From Bariatricus massiliensis (GTDB taxonomy: Bacteria > Bacillota > Clostridia > Lachnospirales > Lachnospiraceae), in the NCBI RefSeq assembly GCF_900086725.1, contig NZ_LT574837.1:358786-373632 (forward strand): DNA of 14,847 nt, written 5' to 3'. Position 1 is the first letter of the stretch; every line of letters starts with the position of its first letter. The notes under the pieces are model-generated. The model was not told the origin of the DNA and did not search any database. It worked only from the letters and a program-made list of their open reading frames with translations. This document shows, piece after piece, positions 6,217-13,572 of the stretch. The translations under genes were made by a program, and so were the position numbers.

Positions 6217-6987
6217 TTATTCGTTGATTAGCTTCGCCACTACAACAAGTCTGCCGTTTGTCCGTGAATACTCACAGGTGGAAAGGGTCAGGAGCTTGTC
6301 GCCGTATTCGGCGGTTACGCCCGTATCGTAAAGCGACAGTTCCTTGCACTTCTCAACATAGGCAGTGAAATCCTCGTCTGTTTCCGCATTGACGAAATGA
6401 TAGTATTTGAAGCTGTCGGGGCTGTCCGTATATACTACGGTTTTGAACACGGCAATCACTTCGTAGGTCTGTCTGTCGGTCAACGTATCAAAGGACACCG
6501 TTTTGTGCTTTTCCCAAAAGTTCTTGTCCTTGAATTTCATAAGACCGGCGAACATCGAGCCATCGTTCATATGATGACCGTAGATAATGATATTGTCGCT
6601 TGGCAGCTCCATATCGCAGTTTTCCTGAACATAGGGACAGCCGTAGTCGGTGTACGCTTTATCAAAGCCGTGCTTCAGATAGAAGTTCGGGTTGTCCTTT
6701 GACTGCATAACGGGATAATTGATTTTTGTGTCCTCAACCTTAATCCAGCCGACCATATCGTTGTTTTGCAGATAAAGCTCCTGATACTCCGGGATAAAGG
6801 TCTTTTCTTCGGAGTAGTTCATCGGCTCTTTGGTTTCTTCAGGTTCTGTCTCCACAACCTCAATCAGATTGTTGTACATTTCCGCCTGCTTTGCAGAGTC
6901 GTAATAGTGCTTGATAAGAAAACCTGAACTGACGGCAAATACAATGCTGAAAGCACAGATAATAGCAATATAGATTTTGTTTTTCAT
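6217..6987 (-). CDS. srtB: Class B sortase (256 aa)
   Basis: This is a membrane-bound transpeptidase that cleaves a sorting signal and joins a surface protein to the cell wall. I chose ATG 6987, which has AAAGGA seven bases upstream; an ATG six codons earlier lacks a site. One N-terminal signal-anchor lies at about residues 5-25. The sortase B domain covers about 75-256, with catalytic His in IIIYGHHM (H138), catalytic Cys in TLSTCEYS (C238) and the Arg of NGRLVVVAK (R246). All three catalytic residues are present and length is normal. The gene lies 37 bases after virB4, and the CHAP gene follows. No LPxTG or NPQTN-type substrate is encoded in the window, so the target is elsewhere in the element or host. 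Confidence 0.95.
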   Translation of the reverse strand: MKNKIYIAIICAFSIVFAVSSGFLIKHYYDSAKQAEMYNNLIEVVETEPEETKEPMNYSEEKTFIPEYQELYLQNNDMVGWIKVEDTKINYPVMQSKDNPNFYLKHGFDKAYTDYGCPYVQENCDMELPSDNIIIYGHHMNDGSMFAGLMKFKDKNFWEKHKTVSFDTLTDRQTYEVIAVFKTVVYTDSPDSFKYYHFVNAETDEDFTAYVEKCKELSLYDTGVTAEYGDKLLTLSTCEYSRTNGRLVVVAKLINE

Positions 6988-7015
6988 AGGTGTTTCCTTT
7001 CTCATTTACAGAATA

Positions 7016-7040
7016 GGGCAAGGGTTACGCACCCTCGCCC
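7016..7040 (-). other. Stem-loop at the virB4-srtB junction
   Basis: A 10-bp stem (7016-7025 with 7031-7040, one G-U pair) and a 5-base loop contain the virB4 stop codon region. There is no U run after it, so it is more likely an RNA processing or stability element that sets relative expression along the operon than a full terminator. Confidence 0.55.
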
Positions 7041-9358
7041 GGTTTGGTTGTCATCAGCTTATACAGCTTCGTATTCTTCGGGAACTTATTAGCAAACGGC
7101 ACAAGCGAACTGCCGACCTTAATCAGTCCGTGTCCTGCGTCAACATTCGTGATATACGAAAGCTGAAGGTCGGAAATGTTAAGGAGCTTGGCAAGCTCAA
7201 TCCTGTCGGTTGACGCCTGATTGAGCATAATCAGGAACTCGCTGTTTGCAAGCATAGTTCTTGCCGTATGGCTCTGCAAAAGGTCGTCCACATTCTGCGT
7301 AATGCCGGTAGCATAAGCACCGTACTTTCTTACACGCTTCCAAAGAGTAAACAGGAAGTTTGCGGAGTATTCGTGCTGGAAAAGGAGATAGATTTCATCA
7401 ATAAAGATGAATGTCTGCTTACCTTTAGCACGGTTCTGTGTAATACGGTTCAGAATAGAGTCGAGGACGACAAGCATACCGATAGGCATAAGCTGTTTGC
7501 CGAGGTCAAGAATGTCATAACAGATAAGGCGGTTATCCGTATCAACATTGGTCGGCTTTGCGAAGGTATTCAAAGAGCCGTGTGTAAACAGCTCGATAGC
7601 AAGGGCGATTTCCTTTGCTTCCGGTTCGTCCTGTTTCAGAAGCTCTGCACGGAAGTCCTGCAAGGTAGGAACAGTACCGGTATATCCTCTCTGCTGATAG
7701 TCTCGGTAAACGCTCGCTGTGCAACGGTCAATGATAGACTTTTGCTTTGCTCCGAGGTTTGTGCCGCCGATAAGCTGTTCACAAAGGGACATTATGAACT
7801 CGGATTTCAGAATAACCGGGTTTGCACCGTCGCCGTATTCTTTGTTCATATCCATTGCATTGATATGGCTCGGCGAAGTTGCGGAGATGTTGATGATTTC
7901 ACCGCCGAGAGCCTTTACAAGCTGAGAATACTCTCGCTCAGGGTCGATGATAATAACATCTGCGTTGGAGGAAAGAATGATGTTTTCAATCTCTCCCTTT
8001 GCCGCAAAGGATTTACCGCCGCCGGAAACGCCGAGGATAAAGGAGTTACCGTTAAGTAGCTGTCTGCGGTCGGCGATAATCATATTTTTGCTGATGACAT
8101 TCTGACCGTAGTAAATGCCGTTTTCGTGGTAAATGTCCTGAACCCTGAACGGGATAAATACTGCAAGGCTTTCTGTGGTAAGGGTTCTGAATGCGTCAAT
8201 CTTGCGTGTTCCAAAGGGCATAGCCGTATTCAGTCCGTCCATCTGCTGATACTTGAGAACGGCAAACTGGCACAAATGCTTTCTTGCAGTCGTAAGCAGA
8301 GCTTCGGTGTCGTTATCAAGCTGTTCTTTGGAGTCCGCAGTATGAACCATAGTGAGTACAGCGAACATCATTCGCTGATCACGAGTGGTGAGGTCATCAA
8401 GGAACTCCTTCATTTCTTTTTTCTGCTGCTCCATATCATACGGAACGGTAGCGGAGAAGTTATTGTTCTGATTCTGCTTTCTCTGCCAGTTGGTAATGTT
8501 CGTTTCAACGCCAAGCAGCCTGCTCTCTGCTTCTCGTACCGCTTCATCGGTCGGAACGGGTACAATGTCAATGGACATCATCAGGTTGCGGTTTAGGTCG
8601 GTAAGCTCGGCTACCATACTGTCCTTGATATAGGAAGCGTACTCACGAAGAAAAAGGACTCTCCCGTAACGGTTTCCCATTTTGAAGTAGTCCTTTTCAA
8701 ATTCCATTGTGTCGGGGCAAACATAATCTTTGAAATCGTGTCCCTTTTTTCTCGTTTCCTTAATATTGAAGTGGTAGGCGGTTTCCTCCCCGACACGGAA
8801 GAAATCGTGGACAATTCTCAGTCTTTCGTCGGTTTCAAGCTCCACACATTTGCTTCCGAGTCTTGCAAAGTGGGCAATAAGGTCAGCGCCGACACGGGCA
8901 AAATAGGTTCTTGCGTCCTCCACACTCTTTTTGTTGATGGAGATAGTAACATACTTATCCTGAACGATTGCATTTGCACCGGTTGCCTTGTCGAGAAGCA
9001 TTTTGTTATATTCCTCTCGGTAAACATCAAGCTCATCTCCGGTTTCGGGGATAAGAATGGTTTTCTCAAAATCCAAACGGTTAAGCCGTCTGTTGTTGAT
9101 AGTCAGCTTTGTAGTAGCACCGCTGTCAAGAGAGTTGAGAAGCTCGGAATATTCAAGGAACATCGCTTCCTTATCCTCTCGGCTCGCTACGGCATAGTTA
9201 ATATCCGTGAACTTGAAGCTCTTGGAATATTTGTCCTTGCCCACACGGAAAATGCCGTCGTCATAAATAGCGGTAATGGGAATACAATCCTGTACGCCCT
9301 TTGGTACTACAAACTTTTCTTTGTCCTGCTTTAACAGGTTCGTAAGGGTTTTAATCAT
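7025..9358 (-). CDS. virB4: VirB4/TraE-family conjugation ATPase (777 aa)
   Basis: This is the motor ATPase of the type IV secretion channel, acting at the inner face of the membrane. An N-terminal VirB4 domain (about 1-400) is followed by the FtsK/HerA-type ATPase domain. Walker A is GVSGGGKS (443-450), VIIIDPEREYSQLV follows at about 468, and Walker B is FIFIDEIYLLF (650-660). Length is normal and the frame is intact. I chose ATG 9358 (MIKTLTNLL). The best Shine-Dalgarno (AAGGAGG) is 12 bases upstream, rather far, while an earlier in-frame ATG at 9397 lies inside the terminator hairpin and cannot be native. Upstream sits the nucleotidyltransferase cassette with its terminator, so virB4 transcription must read through that or use a local promoter. 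Confidence 0.96.
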   Translation of the reverse strand: MIKTLTNLLKQDKEKFVVPKGVQDCIPITAIYDDGIFRVGKDKYSKSFKFTDINYAVASREDKEAMFLEYSELLNSLDSGATTKLTINNRRLNRLDFEKTILIPETGDELDVYREEYNKMLLDKATGANAIVQDKYVTISINKKSVEDARTYFARVGADLIAHFARLGSKCVELETDERLRIVHDFFRVGEETAYHFNIKETRKKGHDFKDYVCPDTMEFEKDYFKMGNRYGRVLFLREYASYIKDSMVAELTDLNRNLMMSIDIVPVPTDEAVREAESRLLGVETNITNWQRKQNQNNNFSATVPYDMEQQKKEMKEFLDDLTTRDQRMMFAVLTMVHTADSKEQLDNDTEALLTTARKHLCQFAVLKYQQMDGLNTAMPFGTRKIDAFRTLTTESLAVFIPFRVQDIYHENGIYYGQNVISKNMIIADRRQLLNGNSFILGVSGGGKSFAAKGEIENIILSSNADVIIIDPEREYSQLVKALGGEIINISATSPSHINAMDMNKEYGDGANPVILKSEFIMSLCEQLIGGTNLGAKQKSIIDRCTASVYRDYQQRGYTGTVPTLQDFRAELLKQDEPEAKEIALAIELFTHGSLNTFAKPTNVDTDNRLICYDILDLGKQLMPIGMLVVLDSILNRITQNRAKGKQTFIFIDEIYLLFQHEYSANFLFTLWKRVRKYGAYATGITQNVDDLLQSHTARTMLANSEFLIMLNQASTDRIELAKLLNISDLQLSYITNVDAGHGLIKVGSSLVPFANKFPKNTKLYKLMTTKPGEGA

Positions 9359-9383
9359 TGTTCTTGTATGCCTCCTTTTGCAT

Positions 9384-9412
9384 AAAAAAATCGCCACTTA
9401 ATTAAGTGACGA
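9384..9412 (-). terminator. Terminator at the end of the nucleotidyltransferase cassette
   Basis: On the minus strand a 9-bp stem (9391-9399 with 9404-9412, one G-U pair, loop AATT) is followed by seven U residues. It sits between the nucleotidyltransferase stop and virB4. A complete terminator inside a transfer operon is unexpected and marks the end of an inserted unit. Confidence 0.85.
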
Positions 9413-9434
9413 TAAAAATTAGTGTTGTTAAGTT

Positions 9435-10091
9435 TTAATCCCAGTGCTTTCTTGAGTTATAAACATTGTTTACAGCTTCAATATAACAAATAAACGAAGA
9501 ATGGTTATAGTCATTTGAGGTCAAATACTTGTTTTTTATTCTTTTGTACTGTTCTCTGACTAATGCCCATTTGCCTTTGCTTTTAATATAATCAGCCTTT
9601 TCTTTGAGTCGCCTTGAATTAGGTGCTTGATTCCAAAAATACTTATCATAATAAGAAAAGCCTGTTTTTTCGTGAATCAAGCGGTGATAATTGCCGTCAA
9701 CATCCTCACAGACAATACAGACATCTATTGAAAAATCTGTATCATTGCCCTGAGTGAAACAGCGCTTCTCCGTAGTTAGTGATGATGTTGAATCTTCACA
9801 GTCATTCCATCCGTGTTTCCGAAGAACCGTATTAAAAGCCTTTCTGACACACTCCTTGATGTTTCTACAATCCTCCCAGTCATCTATTCTCGTGATTTCA
9901 AGGTTATAGTCCAAGTCAATAGGTCTGTTGGCATTTTGCATTATTAGATTTTTTGCACCGCTCCCCACAAGGTAGAATGAAGCACCAATGTCATATTCTT
10001 CTTTCAATGTGTGACAAAGGTCTTGCATTATATCTCCACAAAGAGAACGCATACGGCTCAGAAATTGTTTGTCATTTACATACTCGTACAT
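9435..10091 (-). CDS. Nucleotidyltransferase-fold protein (218 aa), cargo inside the transfer operon
   Basis: The protein carries the DNA polymerase beta / minimal-nucleotidyltransferase pattern: strand FYLVGSG (GSG at 43-45), then DLD at 59-61 in RPIDLDYNLEI, and a third acidic position in DFSIDVCIV (D123). These would bind two metal ions and transfer a nucleotide to an unknown acceptor. A charged C-terminal half (LKEKADYIKSKGKW, EQYKRIKNKYL) is mostly helical. ATG 10091 has an AAAGGAG site. The gene is AT-richer than prgI and virB4 on either side and has its own consensus promoter and terminator, so it is inserted cargo. It could be a toxin-like, antibiotic-modifying or cyclic-nucleotide-type enzyme; motifs alone do not decide, and no effector gene is adjacent. 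Confidence 0.75.
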   Translation of the reverse strand: MYEYVNDKQFLSRMRSLCGDIMQDLCHTLKEEYDIGASFYLVGSGAKNLIMQNANRPIDLDYNLEITRIDDWEDCRNIKECVRKAFNTVLRKHGWNDCEDSTSSLTTEKRCFTQGNDTDFSIDVCIVCEDVDGNYHRLIHEKTGFSYYDKYFWNQAPNSRRLKEKADYIKSKGKWALVREQYKRIKNKYLTSNDYNHSSFICYIEAVNNVYNSRKHWD

Positions 10092-10144
10092 AGTAAAACT
10101 CCTTTCTTCCCAAGCCGTCCATTCAGCTAATGCTAAATCATATT

Positions 10145-10173
10145 ATTATAATTAAACAATGCTTACTTGTCAA
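10145..10173 (-). promoter_or_regulatory. Perfect consensus sigma-A promoter of the nucleotidyltransferase gene
   Basis: Minus strand: TTGACA (10168-10173), exactly 17 bases, TATAAT (10145-10150). Both hexamers match the vegetative consensus at all positions. It starts 15 bases after the prgI stop and about 54 bases before the ATG. Such a strong promoter suggests constitutive expression independent of the transfer genes. Confidence 0.9.
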
Positions 10174-10187
10174 TCCCGAAAAACTGT

Positions 10188-10547
10188 TCAATTTTCCTTT
10201 TTGATTTTTTGTTTTTGTTCGATTGTCGATTTCATCAATTCGTAATAGGTGTTGGTGGAATGAAAAACCAGCTTTTTCGGCATAAGGAACTCGGACTTAA
10301 TCCACGTCCATATAAATTTCTCAGCTGTCATTCCGTTGTATTTCACAAAGCCGAGAGCCGCAAAAGGGGCAGCTCCCAAAATGCACACCCACGATACGGT
10401 TTCTGTTCCAAGGTACGGTTTTAAGAGAAAGTAAAGTCCTACCGCTACCGCACAGGCGAGAACAGAAAAAATGAACTGTCTGAGCGACAGTCCAAAAAAC
10501 ATTGACTCTGTATAGTTTCGTATCTCTCGGTTAATTTTGACTTCCAT
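10188..10547 (-). CDS. prgI: PrgI-family conjugation membrane protein (119 aa)
   Basis: This is a small inner-membrane component of Gram-positive type IV secretion, functionally comparable to VirB3 and usually found directly before virB4. ATG 10547 follows AAAGGAG by about 8 bases. The N-terminal cytoplasmic segment EVKINREIRNYTES is followed by two spans at about 24-43 and 51-68, the conserved FVKYNGMTAEKFIWTWIKSEF region, and a charged tail rich in Lys, Gln and Glu. The start overlaps the stop of the Cys-rich gene as TGATG, so translation is coupled. The tail may be altered: the usual prgI-virB4 adjacency is broken by the nucleotidyltransferase cassette. Confidence 0.92.
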   Translation of the reverse strand: MEVKINREIRNYTESMFFGLSLRQFIFSVLACAVAVGLYFLLKPYLGTETVSWVCILGAAPFAALGFVKYNGMTAEKFIWTWIKSEFLMPKKLVFHSTNTYYELMKSTIEQKQKIKKEN

Positions 10548-10732
10548 CAAAAGCTCCTTTCTCTGCGATATGCCTGTTTTGCGTGACGGATTTCATCAGA
10601 GCAGACGCAGGCGTCCGCAAGGCAAATTACATTGCCGTTTTTCTTTCCTCCGTAGTACACACAATATTTGCAGTCGCAGTCAGCAGGCGTATAGCCCTGC
10701 CATCTATCGTTATTTTTCTTGTTTTTCTTCAT
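10547..10732 (-). CDS. Small Cys-rich protein in the transfer operon (61 aa)
   Basis: A 61-residue basic protein with six cysteines (C19, C21, C24, C37, C42, C44) in CDCKYCVYYGGKKNGNVICL and DACVCSD. The spacing suggests a zinc knuckle or an iron-sulphur site. GGGAGG lies 7 bases before ATG 10732, and its stop overlaps the prgI start (TGATG). I recall short proteins of this type between the TrbL-like gene and prgI in related ICEs, without a known role. There is no membrane span, so it is probably cytoplasmic. Confidence 0.82.
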   Translation of the reverse strand: MKKNKKNNDRWQGYTPADCDCKYCVYYGGKKNGNVICLADACVCSDEIRHAKQAYRRERSF

Positions 10733-10746
10733 CAGAGAACCTCCCG

Positions 10747-11583
10747 TTATAAGCCCATCATTTCACGGATAATTCGGTCGCTCATCTTTACTGCACCGAC
10801 AAGCACAAGCATATTGAATACCAGTTCGCCGATATATGCCCATACCTGAGTAACGGCTGCTGCGTCAGGGTTTACTACCGGCGGCGTAGAAGCAAATAGG
10901 GAGAAGATGATACAAGCAAGTACAATTACTGCTCCCTCAAGCAAAACGGCACAATAGCTCTTTATAAAGCTCTTACCCACATTCTGCGACGGTTCTCCGG
11001 CAAAAGTGGAAAGCGGTATCGGAGCGAGAGCCGTGTACATATACAGCTTGAAAAATCGTCCGTACACCGTCATTATCATAATGAACGACAAGACCGTGAT
11101 AAACAGTCCGCCGATAAGAGTAACCGCCCACAATGGGATACTCTCAAAAAATCCGCAGCTTTCAATGGTTGTTACCATTTCAGCAGGTAAGGTTGTTTGA
11201 TTGGGCGTACCGAATCCCGCAGATGTCATTATGGTTGAAATCGTACCTTGTACGATGTCGAACAGGGCAAGCATAAGCTCCAGCCCGTAGGTAATCACAC
11301 CTTTGGCAATGGCAAAGCGGATAAACAGCTTTAATGCGTGTTCCGGTTTCTTGACATCGGTAAAACTGCCGCAGGTGCGAACCACACCGACAACAAAAAA
11401 CAGAACAAGCAGGGCAAGACCGATAGCCTGAACCGCTCCGTTGATATTCACCATTACCGACCAAATACTGCCGCCTTTGAACTGCTGCGGTGAAGTGGTT
11501 AGTAACTGCCATATTTCCGCTAGCTTGCTGTTCCAAGTTTCAAGGGCGTTTTCGAGGTTCTGAACTACCCAGTTATCACTCAT
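10747..11583 (-). CDS. VirB6/TrbL-like conjugation membrane protein (278 aa)
   Basis: This is a polytopic membrane protein thought to form the inner-membrane core of the secretion channel (CD1112/TrbL-like family of clostridial ICEs). ATG 11583 is preceded by AAAGGAGGTG. The N-terminus MSDNWVVQNLENALETWNSKLAEIWQLL is amphipathic. Hydrophobic spans are visible near 50-69, 90-110, 150-173, 176-195, 209-231 and 248-267. The segment between spans KLYMYTALAPIPLSTFAGEPSQNVGKSFIKSY is highly typical of the family. The gene sits between maff2 and the Cys-rich gene, in the usual order. Confidence 0.92.
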   Translation of the reverse strand: MSDNWVVQNLENALETWNSKLAEIWQLLTTSPQQFKGGSIWSVMVNINGAVQAIGLALLVLFFVVGVVRTCGSFTDVKKPEHALKLFIRFAIAKGVITYGLELMLALFDIVQGTISTIMTSAGFGTPNQTTLPAEMVTTIESCGFFESIPLWAVTLIGGLFITVLSFIMIMTVYGRFFKLYMYTALAPIPLSTFAGEPSQNVGKSFIKSYCAVLLEGAVIVLACIIFSLFASTPPVVNPDAAAVTQVWAYIGELVFNMLVLVGAVKMSDRIIREMMGL

Positions 11584-11607
11584 CTGTTTGCACCTCCTTT
11601 AAGATTA

Positions 11608-11637
11608 GGGGCATACCTGAAATGCCAGGTATGCCCC
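11608..11637 (-). other. Strong perfect stem-loop between maff2 and the trbL-like gene
   Basis: A perfect 12-bp stem (11608-11619 with 11626-11637) and a 6-base loop fill most of the 73-base gap. No U run follows on either strand. It is more likely to protect the 3' end of the maff2 message, or set the maff2 to trbL ratio, than to end transcription. Confidence 0.7.
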
Positions 11638-11656
11638 GTTTGATAACTGTGTTCTC

Positions 11657-12016
11657 TTAGCCGGTAATAAGGGTCAGGATTTCCTTTGCAAAGGTAATGA
11701 TGATACCGCCCGCAAGGGTCAGGAAGCCGTTGGCTCTCTGAGACGGGTCGTGAGACTTCAAAGAGAGACCGACCTGAACGATACCGAAGCCAAGCAGGAT
11801 AAGACCGATGGCACGGATAAGTCCGAAGATGAAGTCGGACAGATTGTTGACTACGGTAATCGGGTCGCTGGCGGCAAAAGCGGTAACGCTCATGCCGCAG
11901 ACAAGAGTTGCTGCTGCGATTACGGCGCAGTAAGCACGGAAGCCTTTCTGAACCTTTCCGGTCATAGGCAGCTTCTGAGTAGTTTTCTTTTCGTTGTTCT
12001 TCTTAAAAATAGTCAT
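11657..12016 (-). CDS. maff2: Maff2-family mobile-element membrane protein, pilin-like topology (119 aa)
   Basis: This is a small membrane protein of the Maff2 family found after virD4 in Tn1549-type ICEs. A Lys-rich N-terminus (1-25) is followed by a hydrophobic segment ending AFAAS (29-50) that could be a cleavable signal. Two spans follow at about 62-83 and 97-117, separated by the short loop LKSHDPSQRANG. That layout matches VirB2/TrbC-type pilin precursors, so a pilin-like or channel role is reasonable, although unproven. ATG 12016 follows GGAGG by 8 bases. The stem-loop after it fits a product needed in larger amounts than its neighbours. Confidence 0.88.
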   Translation of the reverse strand: MTIFKKNNEKKTTQKLPMTGKVQKGFRAYCAVIAAATLVCGMSVTAFAASDPITVVNNLSDFIFGLIRAIGLILLGFGIVQVGLSLKSHDPSQRANGFLTLAGGIIITFAKEILTLITG

Positions 12017-12030
12017 TGTGTTTTCCTCCG

Positions 12031-13332
12031 TTAATATAAGTTTTTATTTACTTCAAAATCCTCATCGGACAGAAGCTCGTAATTGGTTTCTCCATAGCTT
12101 TCCTCCGGAAGTTCTTCCGGGTTAATAGAAAGAACGGAAATTGATGAGTGCTTGATGGTAACTTCGCCGTGCTTATAGGCAGAAGCCTTTCCATCGGTTG
12201 TAAGTGCCACATTCGGGTGCTTCAAGATGTCATACTTGAAGTCCATAACGGGGCGTTCTCCACGAATAAACAGAATTGCATATTGGTTATCAAGCATACG
12301 AACCTCATCAGGGGTAAGAAGCTCTCGACCGCTAATCTGATAATTTGTGGAGTAGTTACCGCTTCGCCCGGTACTCTTTCCGAAAGTGTTGGTATCAATG
12401 GTTTCCTTGCCGAGAAGCTCGGACACATATTTGTGGGTGCTTTGCTCGTTGCCGCCGAGATATAAAAACTCGTCGCAGTTGCCGACAATACTTTCCCATT
12501 GCTTTTCAAACAAGGCTTTTAACTGAGCCAAGTTCTGCAAGATGATACTTACCGACACTCCACGGGAACGCATAACCGACAGTATTTTGTCAAAGTCATC
12601 GGGCAGGCTCACATTCGCAAATTCGTCCATCAGGAAATGAACGGGAACGGGAAGCGAGCCTCCGTGAATATGGTCGGCAGCATAAAACAACTGCTGAAAA
12701 AGCTGTGTGTAAAGGATAGATACCAAGAAGTTAAAGCTGGAATCGTTATCCGGTATCAAAGCAAACAGAGCGACCTTTTTTTCTCCGAGTGACGGGAGGT
12801 CAAGCTCGTCTGTGGTAGTTAAAGAAGCAAGACTTTCAAGATTGAACTTTTCCAGTCTTGCCGCAAGGGTTATCTGTATGGACTTTAAGGTTTTCGCCGC
12901 ACCCGAATGATAGGAACGGTAATACTTGAGAGCAATGTGGTCGGGATTTGACATCTCTAATTCCGCAAACAGTTCATCAAGGGGAGAAGGTCTTGTGTCC
13001 TCCTCGTCCTCAATCGCACCGGCTCTGAGCATTTCCATTATCATTGCAAAGTTCTGTTCATCTTCGGGTGCTTCATAATGAAGATAAAATATAAGTGCAA
13101 GCAGAAGCATTGAAGCCGAGGTATCCCAAAAGGGGTCTTGTGCCTGACTGCCTTTCGGAGTGGTACTCTTAAAAAGGTTCGTCACGAGCTTTTGCACATC
13201 GTTATCATTCTGCAAATAGACAAACGGGTTATAGCAATGGCTTTTCTCCATTGAAATCAAATCGAGAACACGGACTTCATAGCCTTTGCTTTCAAGCAGC
13301 TTTCCGGTATCTCGGAGTATTTCGCCCTTCTG
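12031..13332 (-). pseudogene. virD4: VirD4/TraG coupling protein, 5'-truncated at an insertion junction
   Basis: This is the C-terminal part (433 codons) of the coupling ATPase that delivers relaxase-DNA to the secretion channel. Visible are QKGEILRDTGKLLESKGYEV, which in intact relatives continues from a D-P-K-G-E strand, then SHCYNPFVYL, Walker B HFLMDEFANV, and the late motif LLTPDEVRMLDNQYAILF. Intact proteins are about 590-600 residues. The first 160-200 residues, including Walker A and the membrane anchor, are absent. The frame meets a TGA at 13333-13335 directly at the breakpoint. A start at TTG 13260 or ATG 13251 would give 406-409 residues without a nucleotide-binding loop. The remainder of the gene probably lies beyond the element to the right. 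Confidence 0.85.
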
Positions 13333-13394
13333 TCAAGTGGTTTTGAGATATTTTTTGAAAAATCTCCAAAGCGCATAGCTGTGCGTAAAGTCAA
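13325..13394. other. Probable attachment junction between the mobilisation module and virD4
   Basis: Here virD4 sequence (AAGGGCGAA, encoding K-G-E) stops matching the family and noncoding sequence begins. A GA dinucleotide at 13329-13330 (minus strand) is shared between the family codons and the new flank. GA is the crossover dinucleotide known for TnpX-type large serine recombinases. The 60 bases to the tnpW stop hold an AT-rich 9-bp hairpin (13351-13372) and no gene. Confidence 0.55.
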
Positions 13395-13559
13395 TCAGGC
13401 AACCTCCGCTTCCTGCAAAGCCATTGCTTCTCTTGCAATCAGAGCCTTTACAAGCTCCTCCTGCGTATGCTTTGCGTTCTCTGCGGGCATTGCGTTGACA
13501 ACGAAAATGGTGCCGCCGATTCTCTCTACAAAGCCGGTTTTGATATTCTCCACGGTCAT
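13395..13559 (-). CDS. tnpW: TnpW-family transposon-encoded protein (54 aa)
   Basis: A small protein of unknown function named from Tn4451, where tnpW is the last gene at one end of the element. The core IKTGFVERIGGTIFVVNAMP matches the short strand-turn-strand pattern of this family, followed by a helix EELVKALIAREAMAL. I chose ATG 13559, which has a GGAGTGAGG site; the longer reading from 13598 would start inside a hairpin. Its place, last before the virD4 junction, matches the Tn4451 order tnpZ then tnpW. Confidence 0.75.
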   Translation of the reverse strand: MTVENIKTGFVERIGGTIFVVNAMPAENAKHTQEELVKALIAREAMALQEAEVA

Positions 13560-13572
13560 CACCTCACTCCAT

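Noticed and set aside
7268..8059. 263-residue plus-strand frame over virB4
   Set aside because: It is antisense to a well-supported ATPase domain including Walker A; no family features or start signal.
8126..9334. Further plus-strand frames over virB4 (156 and 198 residues)
   Set aside because: Antisense shadows of conserved VirB4 sequence.
9359..9397. Upstream in-frame start for virB4 (13 extra residues)
   Set aside because: The extra start lies inside the terminator hairpin and lacks a ribosome site.
9435..10091. Calling the nucleotidyltransferase a CBASS cyclase
   Set aside because: No effector, Cap2/Cap3 or HORMA/TRIP13-type gene is adjacent, and the motif alone does not separate CD-NTases from other polymerase-beta-like enzymes.
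11608..11637. Reading the maff2-trbL stem-loop as a terminator
   Set aside because: No U run follows on either strand and the operon continues with normal spacing.
13336..13394. Insertion-sequence end or small RNA in the gap before tnpW
   Set aside because: No paired terminal inverted repeat or transposase is visible; only a weak AT-rich hairpin.
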